Shown here: positions 26,088 through 36,480 of the stretch, piece by piece
How the letters are laid out: each line of letters opens with the position of its first letter
How positions within the stretch are numbered: the first letter of the stretch is position 1
Source of the DNA: Tranzscheliella williamsii
Taxonomy: Eukaryota > Basidiomycota > Ustilaginomycetes > Ustilaginales > Ustilaginaceae
Assembly (NCBI GenBank): GCA_023212725.1
Contig: JALBYF010000043.1
Span: 62,001 to 126,000, forward strand
Length of the DNA: 64,000 nucleotides
Direction: 5' to 3'
The notes under the pieces: generated by a model
What the model saw: the letters and a program-made list of their open reading frames with translations, nothing else
What the model was told of the DNA's origin: nothing
Databases searched by the model: none
Position numbers and translations under genes: made by a program

Positions 26088-29000
26088 ATGCAATCCGCAC
26101 ACGAGTCATTTCTCGCCAGCTTGAGAGAGGCGTGTAAGTCAGACTCTAGCCTAGAGTCTACGAATACCGATCTCGCCAGCCTCAGTGATGCCATCAAACA
26201 GGTTTGCGCTGATCATGCGGGCACCATCCCCCTGGGGGCTTTCTTAGCGACGGCGACACAGCTATACAACAGCACTGTTCCGTCAAGAAACGTCCAATCC
26301 AGCTCTACTTCTGATGCTGGTCACCCTACCACACCTCTGAATCGTCAAGCGCCGCTACCTATTCCCGATAGCCATCTTTCACCGACACGGATAACTGCCA
26401 ACCATCTGTCGTCACTTGCTCAAAAACTGTGCGCGACAGAATGGACCGGCCTTGTCGGGGTATTCAGGATTCTCCGCTCACTGCCCCCCTTGGACCCGAT
26501 CCCCGAGGCATTTCTCTCGGTCTTGAAGTATCAGCTGACAGCAGTCAAGAGCCGGATTGGATCCAACTCGGGGGTCCCATCCCTTCAATCCGAGAATGTG
26601 AGGTTCGCTCTTCGCAAGACCCTTGATCGTATTGCTCTGAATAAATTCGACGATGATCTTGCCACGGCATACTTCGTATCCGTCATGCCGGCACCTGCCG
26701 TTGTGCCTGGAGAGGCTTCTCGTCATGATGAGCAGGATCCCGGGCTGCTCTTACACCTTTCCCGCGGTCTGGTAGCTCCCTACCATGGCAAAGCACACGA
26801 GCGTCTCTTCCGGTTCGTCAAGTGCATCCAAGCAGAGATCGCAAGCGACAGCGAAAAAGAACCATATTGGAAGGGTACTGCAATCGTGCAATCAAGCGGC
26901 ACAGGCAAAACGCGGATGGTGCTCCAGCTTGGTCAAAGAGCGCCTCTTCTGTACATCTGTTTGCGCGAGCAATCCGCAGTCCTCTCTCGCCACGGTTTTC
27001 CTCTGCGAGATGCCAGTGTCATGGAGTTCTTCTCTCACTGTACAAGCTTCCTAGGGCTAGATACTGACGTGCAAGTCGGAGCTTACCTGGGCGCTTGGTT
27101 TGAGACGATCTCCGCGAAACTACAGCCGCTCAGCTCAGCGGAAGCAAAGGTCGAATTCCTTCAGAGGCTAAATACCTTCCCAACAGAATCAGGAGGCATT
27201 AACGAAGAGCGCAATAACTTGTTCAGGGCTGTTCGTGATGCCGCCGACAAGAACATTTCCATGTGGGAGAAGACGGGCATGACGATCCGCCCAGGCAACA
27301 TCTTCGGATACTTTATGGATGCAGGCGTACGAAGCCTCTCACTCCATCTCCGTGAGGCATGCAGTACTATGAGTTGCGAAGGATCCGAGACCGAGCCGCC
27401 GTTTACAGCCTTTGTGGCTTTCGACGAGTGCGTCGAACTCGACGTCGCTTCAAGAGTTCCGGTAAAAGGGAACAGCAACCAGTTGATCAGTCTGCGAAGG
27501 GCGTGGAACCACCTCAAGACACTGGAGAAGGAAACCGATGTCTGCTTGTGGCTCGTGTTGCTGAGCACGAACAGCTGTGCCGCCAAATTCGCCTCAAGCG
27601 ACCCTATACATAGGTCAGCCCGCGAGCAAAAGATGACCATGATGCCCACATTCAACAACCTAGGGTTCGATCTGATGTGCAGCTCGCAAGATGCCCTCAC
27701 CAATGCAGCTGGTGCTGCCTCCCTAGAGCATCTGCGATGCTATGGACGGCCACTCTGGTATTTCCACCGGCGGGAGAACTTCTGGGCTTTGCCGCGGATG
27801 AAGTTATTCTACGGCCAAGAAAGCAGAGTGCCGAGCGCAACGCTCATGTTCAATGTTCTCGCCTCTCGCCTCGCGCTTCACCTTCTACCCACCCATTCCT
27901 CTTCTGGTGGATCGCTTGGGGAGATGCCACTGATGTCAATTGAATCTGTGGATCGCCACATGCGCATTCTCAAAACTGTGATCGACTACGACAAGATCGA
28001 GGTGGTCGCACCCTCGGAGCCCGTCTTGGCTCTGACCGCTGCCGACTTCATGATCCCTTTATATGAACACCGGAACCGGATACTCTACGAAGACATCCTC
28101 AAAGCGCTCAAAAGCCTCCTGATCTCCTCAAAAAACCAATACTCGATTGCGGGGCCATTTGGAGAGTTTGTCGTCCGCGTTCTCCTGACTACCGCTTGGG
28201 ACGCACTCAAGTTGCAGACGTTTAGCGCACAAGAAGCGGGGAGGCAAGCCAGTCGCAATTGCCCGCCTAGCCAGGAGCAGCGGATGCACTTCCTTGGCGA
28301 GCCAGTGGAGTTTACATCCTTTATCAAGTCGCTCGTGGACCTCCCGGTAACGGTGATGGAGGCAGTTGAGAAGCCGCTCGAGCAATTGAGCCGCCAATTT
28401 CAAGGTCAACAGTGCAAAGGATGGATAAACTTTACTCACTTCGATACCCTGCCCGACAACATTGAGGTCGTTACGCCCGAGTTCCTTTGGGGTTGCTGGA
28501 AGCGCGGCGTAGCCATCCAAACCGCACACGAACAGCATGGCATCGACGGCATGATTCCCGTATTCGTGGGCGATCTGGCCAAACCCTTTGTCGATGAAGT
28601 CCAGCTTGGCTCTCCGACGGCGGAGTCAGACAACATGCGTCGCACTGCAGAAGAGACCGCCGCCCCGGGTCATATGACTTTCCTCGCATGGGAGGTGAAG
28701 AACAAACGCCGAGCTCGTAATGCATCATCCTTGCTGACTGACAGCATCTACGGCCCGTGCATTGTTGATACAAGAAGAGGCAAAGCTGCACTAAGCCGAC
28801 GTGGCTTCCTTACGATCCTCTTCGACGTCGGCACGGAAACCAAGTTCGGCTCGAGTGAACAAGAACACATACTGCTACGACCGCGCAGTTCAAGATCTCA
28901 AAAGCTCAACTCCAACCTCCTCGACCTACGAGGCATACAGGACCCAGCGTTGTGGCCGTGTCTGGACGTTCTGCGCAGCCGCGCTTCCTTCCAGTCCCTG

Positions 29001-29249
29001 CTGCACGCCGATCCGGCTCTTCCCCGAGAAGAATTCAACACCTATACCCCGCCGCTATCAAGCAGCACCTTTGCACCGGAGCTCCCAAGCTGCACACCGT
29101 GCCAGCTTCCGGACGATGATGCGGACAGGAAGGATGGGACCCGGCGTGGCTGCGAGCACAATGAGGTCAATCAAGACGACAGCGAGGTACCCGACACGGA
29201 AGGTCATATGCGTAGCAGTCCGACCAAGCGTCCGTTCGACAATTTGTAG
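26088..29249 (+). CDS. P-loop NTPase with candidate PD-(D/E)XK nuclease domain (Crinkler/CR-type architecture)
   Basis: 1053 residues in one exon. The N-terminal 240 residues have no recognised domain. A P-loop NTPase follows: Walker A QSSGTGKTRMV at about 268, hydrophobic-then-acidic Walker B FVAFDECVELD at about 440, and a sensor-like LWLVLLSTNS near 486. The C-terminal third contains HGIDGMIPVF (about 818) and FLAWEVKNK (about 866), which fit the D...(D/E)-x-K catalytic pattern of restriction-endonuclease-fold nucleases. NTPase plus nuclease is the layout described for the Crinkler-RHS-type (CR) protein class in fungi and oomycetes, linked to effectors or genome conflict. No signal peptide is visible. 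Codon use and GC are lower than in flanking genes. NTPase call: good. Nuclease and CR assignment: motif-based inference. Confidence 0.75.
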   Translation: MQSAHESFLASLREACKSDSSLESTNTDLASLSDAIKQVCADHAGTIPLGAFLATATQLYNSTVPSRNVQSSSTSDAGHPTTPLNRQAPLPIPDSHLSPTRITANHLSSLAQKLCATEWTGLVGVFRILRSLPPLDPIPEAFLSVLKYQLTAVKSRIGSNSGVPSLQSENVRFALRKTLDRIALNKFDDDLATAYFVSVMPAPAVVPGEASRHDEQDPGLLLHLSRGLVAPYHGKAHERLFRFVKCIQAEIASDSEKEPYWKGTAIVQSSGTGKTRMVLQLGQRAPLLYICLREQSAVLSRHGFPLRDASVMEFFSHCTSFLGLDTDVQVGAYLGAWFETISAKLQPLSSAEAKVEFLQRLNTFPTESGGINEERNNLFRAVRDAADKNISMWEKTGMTIRPGNIFGYFMDAGVRSLSLHLREACSTMSCEGSETEPPFTAFVAFDECVELDVASRVPVKGNSNQLISLRRAWNHLKTLEKETDVCLWLVLLSTNSCAAKFASSDPIHRSAREQKMTMMPTFNNLGFDLMCSSQDALTNAAGAASLEHLRCYGRPLWYFHRRENFWALPRMKLFYGQESRVPSATLMFNVLASRLALHLLPTHSSSGGSLGEMPLMSIESVDRHMRILKTVIDYDKIEVVAPSEPVLALTAADFMIPLYEHRNRILYEDILKALKSLLISSKNQYSIAGPFGEFVVRVLLTTAWDALKLQTFSAQEAGRQASRNCPPSQEQRMHFLGEPVEFTSFIKSLVDLPVTVMEAVEKPLEQLSRQFQGQQCKGWINFTHFDTLPDNIEVVTPEFLWGCWKRGVAIQTAHEQHGIDGMIPVFVGDLAKPFVDEVQLGSPTAESDNMRRTAEETAAPGHMTFLAWEVKNKRRARNASSLLTDSIYGPCIVDTRRGKAALSRRGFLTILFDVGTETKFGSSEQEHILLRPRSSRSQKLNSNLLDLRGIQDPALWPCLDVLRSRASFQSLLHADPALPREEFNTYTPPLSSSTFAPELPSCTPCQLPDDDADRKDGTRRGCEHNEVNQDDSEVPDTEGHMRSSPTKRPFDNL

Positions 29250-29525
29250 CTGGCGTCGGCGCTGTGTCTGTCGGCGCTAGGACCCACATCCGGCCTTACC
29301 CCTGCCACTGCCACCCGCCACCACAAGCCGCCGTTGGTATCGTCTTCTCCTGACCACACTCTCATAGAGAACGACATCACATATTGTATATAGACATCTG
29401 CAATTAAAGACAGGGATGAATCAAGCCTATCTGCTGGTAAGACTGCCAAGGCCGAGTGGTGCGCCGACTCGATGCGGCGTAATGGAAAAGGGGCGGAAGG
29501 GAGATGGTTGGCGCGCAGACCGCAC
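29250..29525. other. Short convergent spacer
   Basis: 276 bases between the stops of the NTPase-nuclease gene and ATP4. Nothing beyond 3' UTR sequence was seen. Confidence 0.5.
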
Positions 29526-30551
29526 TTAGATAGCCTTGCTCTTGACCAGCGCCTCGATCTCGCTGACGGCGTTGTCGAGGATCTGCTTCTGCAGCTTCTC
29601 GTCGTTGAGCGAGTCCTGGACCTTTTTCATCACGGTAGCGGCAAGCTCTCGCTGCTCCTGTTCGCGCTCGCTCGCCTCGAATCGCACCCACGAGTCAAGC
29701 ACGGACTTGACCTCGGCGGCAAGGGTGGTCTTCTGTCGCAGTTCAAACACCTCCTTTTCCGACTGGGCCGTCTCCTTGGCGATCTGGTACAATGCCTGGG
29801 TCAAGCCAACCACATCCTTCTGCTGCTCGACAGAGTCGATTCGCGTCTGGACAGCCTCAGTGTGCTTGTCTCGGGCACCGTTAAGGATCTTGGAGATTTT
29901 CTGTAGTAGTCAATCAGAACCAAAAACGCTGTGCATCAGTAACCTGCGTCTCACAGTAAATCCCAATATCATCAGTCCTGCTCTCCAAAGTGTCCTCCCA
30001 TCTCGCTTCTGTACGCTATGCAAAGCAGCACACGGCGAAGGCCTGGGAGCTGGCGCTCCGGATGTTATGTGCAGGTGCTAAGCATCCTTTCGATTGCTGT
30101 GACTCCCCAGAACTGTGGTGCACCGTTTCCATCTTTGCGAGCCATTCTCCACCATGACCAGCGCTTGTCAACTGCCGAGCTGATGGAGGCTGCCGATTCT
30201 TACCTCGATCTGGGAGTCGGCCCACTCCTTGTACGGACCGGTGACGGCGCGGCCGACGAGGACAGCGAAGATGATGGAGCCGACAAGGATGACAGTCTCT
30301 TCGTTGGCGACGTAGATCTCCTTGCTGATAGCCACAGCGGTAAGACCGGTGCCGAGGGTAACCCAGCCGGTCTTGCTGACGAGCGAGTTGCCGGGCAAAG
30401 CGTCGAGGATCGAGCTGGCTCGAGCTTCGGGCGATGGCTTGTCGCTGTAGAGGCGCACGGCGGCGATCGAAGCCACTCGAGGCGCAGCCGACGTGGTAGG
30501 CCGGGTCAGCGCAAGCGAAGGGGCACGTCGGGCAGCAGCTCGGAACGACAT
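29526..30551 (-). CDS. ATP4: Mitochondrial F1Fo ATP synthase subunit 4 (subunit b)
   Basis: Two exons, 30551-30204 and 29900-29526, give about 240 residues, close to the usual 240-250. The donor GTAAGA and acceptor CTACAG remove a 303-base intron and join KEWADSQIE to KISKILNGARDKH in phase 0. The N-terminus MSFRAAARRAPSLALTRPTT is a mitochondrial presequence (Arg/Ser/Ala-rich). Two membrane segments follow (GWVTLGTGLTAVAIS; VILVGSIIFAVLVGRAV), then a long hydrophilic helical stalk. Subunit b forms the peripheral stalk that holds F1 against Fo rotation. The C-terminal KLQKQILDNAVSEIEALVKSKAI is family-typical. Confidence 0.95.
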
Positions 30552-31591
30552 GTTGGCGAATCAGGTGCAGTGAACTGGTGCGGAGGACAGCGGCGATGAT
30601 GACAGGGAGAGGTGAGAAACAGATGGTGCAGCTACAAAGTCAATTGGCGATGGACGGTGAGCTGCTTCGCAAACGCAAAACCAACCACGCTTACCAGCCA
30701 TCGCGAATGGCTAGAACCATGCTTCCGTCTAACTAGCTTTAAGAGTCCAGTCCGTCCTAACGCCTTTTGGGATCTTCTCAAATCAACCACGCTCTTACCA
30801 TTTAAGCCTCTAGAAGAAACAAAGACAGCGAATAGCAACCATTTCAGTCTAGAGGCTATTTGCTTCAAACGCATGAGGCTCGCACATGTAATCCCCGTAC
30901 GTGTTCAATCAATACAGATTGCGAGTAGCAATAAGTGTCCGATCACGGGCAAAGGCTAGTACAGTTACAAAACGCGGACTGCGCAGGCATCTTCATTAGA
31001 CCCGTACTCAACCGGCTGTAGGAACCGGATCCGAATTTTGCAATCGGGACAGCTGTTCTATCGGGAGGTTTATCTTCGGATCTCGATACCTGGAGTAGCT
31101 GCATATTGACATCAACTGTCTTGATGTCAGAATTCTCGACCCTTACGCACGCCCACAGCCATAAGCCGGCCGCACATGACTTGGCTCGATGATGACTGTG
31201 CAATGATTCATAGCTTCTGCTCCGTGGCTCCATTGACTCGTGTCGCTGCTCGTCCGAGCACATTCACCTGCAGATGATGCGTTCATAGCGAACGTCGCCG
31301 TGTCTCGGGTCCCCTCGGACGCCGTCCACGCCATGCTTGACTTCACCTTGCAGGCCAGCAGAACAACCCAGATCGACATGGAATATGCTACAGTGGAGAA
31401 GTGTAGTGTTCTCGATACGTTTCCGAGGTCGCTTTCTTCTCTCGAGCCTTGTCTTCTAGCGAGGAAACCAAGCGCAGGACATATAAGAGGCTCTGACCGG
31501 CTGCTCGGTTCACAAGGTTCCTACCCTCTTTCATAGATCTCACCAACATTTCATCTCTGATACATCAACAAACCCAGTCATACTAGTCAAC
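30552..31591. other. Intergenic region
   Basis: 1040 bases between the ATP4 start (minus) and the start of the small hydrophilic protein (plus). A TATAAG element near its right end and one CCCCT stress-type pentamer near 31309 are the only regulatory-looking sites. Open frames present are short and unrecognised. Confidence 0.45.
31482..31487 (+). promoter_or_regulatory. TATA-like element upstream of the 31592 gene
   Basis: TATAAG lies 105-110 bases before the start codon and is followed by a CT/A-rich leader with repeated TCATC/CATCAA phrases. Position and context fit a regulated core promoter. Confidence 0.5.
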
Positions 31592-32163
31592 ATGTCGGAT
31601 GCCTACGCAGGAAAATCTGATCAGCAGATCATCGACGAGCAGGTAAGTTCTTTTGTCCCGCTGTCTAGGCACTCGAAGAGGATGACTATGAGAGCGCAGC
31701 CTGACCTCTTACTTGCTGCTCTGCTGATGTACAGTTCCAAGATCTTGACCACAAGTCGGACCACCGATTGAAAGACTCGTTTAACCCCAAGACCACCGTG
31801 ACCTCGGAAGAGTCCGGCGTCAATGAGTCGGGCCTGGACAAATTCCCAGGCGCTTCTGTCAGCGTAGGCCGCACAGGCCAGACGGGCGGTGGTACCAACC
31901 CTCAGAACATCCCTCCCGAAGAAGGGGGAGATGACCGAAGCCAGCGAACCGGCGAGTCTAGCATCCGATTCGAAGGCACTGGCGGCCCAGAGGACAAGAA
32001 GTACGAGGCGCTCAGAGACAATCCGGGCGGATTCGACGCCAACCCTCGAGGCATCGACCAGACGCGACAGGGACAGCTTAACGAACCCGTGCCCAGGACA
32101 GAAGACCAGGCCCTGGATCCTGACCAGGAGGGTACTGCCCGCAGCCACGCCATCAACTCATAG
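31592..32163 (+). CDS. Small hydrophilic Gly/Asp/Asn-rich protein, stress-type, unknown function
   Basis: Exons at 31592-31642 and 31735-32163 encode 159 residues; donor GTAAGT and acceptor TACAG join DQQIIDEQ to FQDLDHKSD. The protein lacks hydrophobic segments and cysteines and is rich in Gly, Asp, Glu, Gln, Arg and Asn (SESGLDKFPGASVSVGRTG-like stretch; NPQNIPPEEGGDDRSQRTG; DNPGGFDANPRGIDQTRQG). Such composition is seen in fungal stress and desiccation proteins (LEA-like, conidiation type). With the TATA element and a CCCCT motif upstream, a stress-regulated gene is plausible. No named domain is recognised. Confidence 0.75.
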
Positions 32164-33370
32164 TCCTGCTTGTTGAAAAACACTCCCTATCCTAGTAGTT
32201 GGTGAATCGGTAATCTTTGCATTGTTCTGGGTATACGAATCACATTTCCAGTTTCCTTTGCCGCCACGCCGACTGACTTGAGTGTGTTTGGCAGCGACAG
32301 CAGCGTCGATCACGTAACCGCCACGGGACTTGATTTTTAGCGTCGATGACGACTGCCAAAAGGGACAGTCGCTCTACCATCTTGGTGTCAGGAACGGTAT
32401 CGAACCGTTGTTGTAAAAAGCAGGCTGCTTAGTCCAGCTGCTTTAACAGAAAATTCTAGGATGAGGGCTAACCAGCAAGCACCAGCGGACAAGCAGAAGA
32501 AAGGGTAGTCAGAATAAGGACAGCGACAAACCTAATCACGAATGAGCGACCTGAAGCCGCTTCGCCCCGGTTCTGGATAAAAGCTAAGGTTGTGAAGTAA
32601 TAGGCACTACTCCCTTATCGAATGAGTTCAAAAGGCGAGTCAATTAGAATATTGTGATTGGCAGGCGCCAGTTAAACGTGCAAATTACGTGTTAAGACCA
32701 GAATTTCTTGGCGCTAGTGAGTTTGTGTGCAGAACTACAAAAGGTGAGGCGGGGGAAGTGGGAGCGAGGAGAAGTTCGGGGAGTTCATGCATGCCTGCGG
32801 CTTTGCGTTGAGTCGCTAAATCGAAGTCTTTCAACTGTCAATTGCCCTCAGTGACTCCGCCTTGGGTACCCCATAGCCGGCATCTACTGCCTCCCGGCCG
32901 CGCTCTTCCCCAGCGTGCATCTCTCGTGACTGTGACTCGGACCGACAGCTCTTCCGGCTTGACCCTCTTCCTGAGCTTGCTATTCGCCCTCATCCATCCT
33001 TGCTTTCCCCGCAACAGAGACCATCCATCGCTTCTCCATTCTACCCTTCTCTTCCTTTTCCCATCCTCTCCCTCCTCAGCAACCTTCAAAGCCCTACGCC
33101 TGTCTCGCATCGAGCCATCCCTGCAAGTCAAAACCTACCTTGCCGGCACCAGCTCTCTACCATACACCGATACTTGGCCACGGCTAACACCATTGGCACC
33201 CAACAGTTTCAAGGCGCAGCGTCAAGCAGACTGAAGGCAGTAGTTCACAGTCAGCTTGCAGTTGCGCAGCCTTGCTAATTCGCCAACGTATACATCGGCA
33301 TAGGTTTCTCTTCGAGTGTCGAGCCCGGGAGTCGCTTCCCTTCGGGCTGCCTCAAGCACAGAAGCGCATC
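32164..33370. other. Intergenic region with a tRNA-like patch and a CT-rich leader
   Basis: 1207 bases before the PDK-like gene. It holds the tRNA-like sequence at 32365-32460 and a pyrimidine-rich stretch at about 32940-33110, the usual look of a fungal transcription start region. Open frames through this stretch lack recognisable domains. Confidence 0.45.
32365..32460 (-). other. tRNA-like remnant (T-arm/B-box and D-arm-like motifs, wrong order)
   Basis: The minus strand has a perfect Pol III B-box/T-arm hairpin, AACGG-TTCGATA-CCGTT (plus 32393-32409), followed by CCTGACACCA. Just downstream come a D-arm-like TGGTAGAGC and an anticodon-arm-like hairpin GACTG...CAGTC. No complementary 5' acceptor strand was found and the loop sizes are off. 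It is therefore not called a tRNA; it could be a degenerate or rearranged copy. Confidence 0.3.
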
Positions 33371-34903
33371 ATGTAAGTTCTGTCACACGGGCGACCTGCA
33401 CGAATCCTCGCTCGATTTGTGTGATAGAGGTTGACGGCGGTCTCTGTTTTGCTCTTGATCTGGACCCGCAGGAGCTACAACATTTCACAAAAGCTGTGGT
33501 CGCAGCTGCATCACTTTGCAAGCTTTCCACAGACCGGCATCTCGCTACGTCAGATGGTCCAATTCGGCCGCAATCCAAATCCTGGTACCATTCTCCAGGC
33601 AGGCAGCTTTTTGGCTGAAGAGCTTCCTGTCCGGCTGGCACATCGGGTCAAGGAGCTCGACGAGCTGCCTCATGACCTGTCTAAAATGCCCTCGATCGTT
33701 AAGGTGAAAAACTGGTATGCACAATCGTTCGAAGAGCTCATTGATTTTCCGAGGCCGCAGCTCTCCGAGCCTGTACAGAAGCTTCTGCAGAAAGCATCGC
33801 AAAGTGCCGAGCCCTTGCCCGAATCCAAACCAAATCCGAGTCTCTTGGAATCCGCTGCGATCAGTGACAGCGAATCCGGCATGGCCAAAGCACTGGTACC
33901 AAGAAGCAACGGCAACAGCAACGGCAAGAACGGCAACGGCTCAAGGTCGCGAACGCTGCTCGAACATCGGTATTACGCCAATTTGCCGGACCACGAATGG
34001 CCATCGGAAATCATTCAATACAACGAAGACTTTACAAAGGCGCTCGAGAAGATCAAGAAAAGGCACGATGCCGTCGTCACCACAATCGCCCAGGGGGTAC
34101 TCGAGTACAAGCGGTCCAGGAGAGCCAACACGATTCAGGCCGACGTACAGGCATTTTTGGATCGATTCTACCTGTCGCGTATCGGCATCCGTATCTTAAT
34201 TGGTCAGCATATCGCTCTCAGTCGCACGTCGCAGCAGCCTGCCAATCTGATCGAAGGCGGAGGCGCAAGCAGCGCCATTGCTGCTACATCCAGCCAGGCG
34301 GTCAAGGCGGAAGCCAAGCCCGAGGCGGAGCAGTACGTCGGTATTATCTGCACCAACACCAATGTGGGTGCCATGGCACACGAGGCTATCGAGAACGCCA
34401 GATTTGTGTGTGAAGAGCACTACGGCTTGTTCAAGGGTCCGCCTGTCCAGCTGGTATGCCCGCCGGATCTGACGTTCATGTACGTGCCAAGCCATCTGAA
34501 CCACATGCTGTTCGAGCTGCTCAAGAACTCGTTGCGTGCCGTGGTAGAGCGGTACGGCGTAGAGCAGGAGGACAACTTTCCACCGATCAAGGTGATCGTT
34601 GTGGAAGGCAAGGAAGACATTACCATCAAGATCAGCGATGAAGGTGGAGGAATTCCAAGAAGCGAGATGGCACTTGTCTGGACGTATATGTACACGACAG
34701 CGCAGTCGGAGGATCTGGATCCCGAGTTCAGCGCTTCGGACTTCAAGGCGCCTATGGCTGGTTTCGGCTACGGCCTTCCGCTGGCAAGGCTCTACGCGCG
34801 CTACTTTGGAGGCGACCTGAAGCTGATCTCGATGGAGGGATACGGCACTGACGTCTACATGCACCTGAATCGGCTATCGTCGAGCAGCGAGCCTCTGCCG
34901 TAG
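33371..34903 (+). CDS. Mitochondrial pyruvate/branched-chain 2-oxoacid dehydrogenase kinase (PDK/BCKDK family)
   Basis: Main exon 33472-34903; with AT at 33371-33372 spliced to G at 33472 (donor GTAAGT at 33373, acceptor CCGCAG), the start codon forms across the intron and gives MSYNISQKLWSQLHHFASF, a good family N-terminus; total about 477 residues. Family blocks: FPQTGISLRQMVQFG, AEELPVRLAHRVKELDELP, FYLSRIGIRILIGQH; then the GHKL ATPase fold with N-box HMLFELLKNSLRAVVE, G1 ISDEGGGIP and G2 GFGYGLPLARLYARYFGG. It phosphorylates the E1 alpha subunit to switch off pyruvate or branched-chain dehydrogenase in the mitochondrial matrix. An insertion of about 70 low-complexity residues (SNGNSNGKNGNGSRS) is unusual. 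PDK versus BCKDK is not decided. Confidence 0.9.
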
Positions 34904-35278
34904 GAATACCTCAGGTCCAAATACGGCTGGAAGCACAACCGCACCATCCGTGAGATCGAAGCCAAGGAGAGGGCCGTGTCGAAGGAGCAAGCGGGCAAGG
35001 CAAGGCCGGAGCCGTCGAGCTTGGACCTGCCCGCGTTCCCGTACCCGCATCCGCCCTCGCATCCCGGCCTCTTTGAGCACGGCCGTTTTGGACCTGCCTC
35101 CCCTGCAGCAGGAGGGGGGGCGTTCGGATTCCTGCTAGCCCTACTGCCCAAAAAGTGGCAGACCAGGTGGGGGTCGGTGGACCAGCGGCAGTCCGGGGAG
35201 CGCAATGCCGCGGCGCATCCCTCGGCCCTGCCTCCGGCACCACCCACCCGCAACGGCTCTGCCAACCGGACCATCTGA
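34904..35278 (+). other. In-frame coding-like ORF directly after the PDK stop codon
   Basis: Directly after the TAG at 34901-34903 the same frame stays open for 124 codons to a TGA at 35276-35278. It reads EYLRSKYGWKHNRTIREIEAKERAVSKEQ, then a Pro/Gly-rich part and LPKKWQTRWGSV. Third positions are G/C rich, as in true exons, and no ATG occurs in it. It may be a readthrough extension, an exon used by alternative splicing (CCGTAG could act as acceptor), or the end of another gene. Confidence 0.45.
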
Positions 35279-35522
35279 CCACCCAGGGCGTCTCTCTCTT
35301 ACCACCCGTCCCTATGCCCCGCCCATGTATGTACAGTACGCAACTCCCATACCATGCAAACCATATCGCAACGAAACTGTTCGCCGGTCGAGATTGCTCC
35401 TGAATCTGTCAGACACTCAGTCACACCCCGCTCACTCCGCTCACTCAGCCAGTGTCAATGCTACGCTGCCGCCACTATGAGGGATGTCGAGTGGGGAGTG
35501 GAGCTGACAATCCTACTTTGTG

Positions 35523-35557
35523 AGTGGATCACAAGTGGATCACAAGTGGATCACAGG
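35523..35557. repeat. Three tandem copies of AGTGGATCACA
   Basis: An 11-bp unit repeated three times, the last with one change (GTGGATCACAG). Located about 1.1 kb before the ABC transporter start. Confidence 0.8.
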
Positions 35558-36474
35558 TGGACGATATCTTGGCTCGGCCGTGTGGAGGATGGCCAGACAA
35601 GGTGGGTCACGTGTGTGAGGCATCTTGGTTAGGCCGAGGTGGAGTCGAGTGGAGGGGGAGGGATGAGGGTGGAGGATACGGTAGCGCATGTTTTGAAAGC
35701 GGCCCAGGAATTCGCCGGTGGCGCTTCCGCTGCGGGTCTGCGCTTCATTGATTGGGCGGTACCGACGGGGCTCGAATCGCGAGTGGCTGCGGCGACCGCT
35801 AGACCCGCGCGCAACAGCGAGACGTGCGAAGTGTCAGCGGAAGAAACGGCCGCATGTCGATCGCACCGTGTGGATGCAAATGCAGAACCGGCCGAGCGTT
35901 GCGCTATCGATCCAAAGCTCCGATAAGGCGCAGCCACCGGAAATCAACAGACGGCTATCCAAATCCGCGCCAATCTCCGATCGAGTCAAGTCCGCACCAA
36001 ATTGCGTCTTGGCAACGAGTCACGCTTGTGTCATTCCCAATCGCATACATCTGCCCGGATCCCGCATCGTTAAGATTATTACTATTATGAGCTGCCGCGC
36101 GTCACAGAACGTTCTGACAGCACTTCAGTACGGCCCGTAACATGACTTGTGACGTGACTCGGTGCTCTTGCCGTATTCATTGCGGTTGTGGCGCGCCGTG
36201 ATTGAGAGCAACAGGCATCGCCGGCAGCCGGGCTCAGCAACGCCAGAGGAAGCGCAATACGCGCCTCCCAAATTGCGCCTTGCGTCTCGCGGTATGCTAA
36301 TCGAGGGCTGCGGTCTTGGACCCGGTGAGTTGGGTGGAGTTCTTTGACGCATGCAGGGGAAATGGAGAGACGGACTCGCACTTGTGGAGTTTCCGGACAT
36401 TTCTGCCGGTCTTCCACTATCTACATTGCCGCGACGGTGAAGCAAAACTGTCAAAAAACTCTGGGACCGTCCAG

Positions 36475-36480
36475 TATATA
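36475..36480 (+). promoter_or_regulatory. TATA-like element upstream of the ABC transporter
   Basis: TATATA about 190 bases before the start codon, followed by a C-rich stretch and CT-rich leader. A plausible core promoter; no pleiotropic-drug-response element (TCCGYGGA) was noticed nearby. Confidence 0.4.

Noticed and set aside
35639..35926. A 95-codon frame and a GGCTCGAATCG tRNA-like T-loop near 35770
   Set aside because: The loop lacks a paired T-stem and the frame has no recognisable domain or flanking gene signals.
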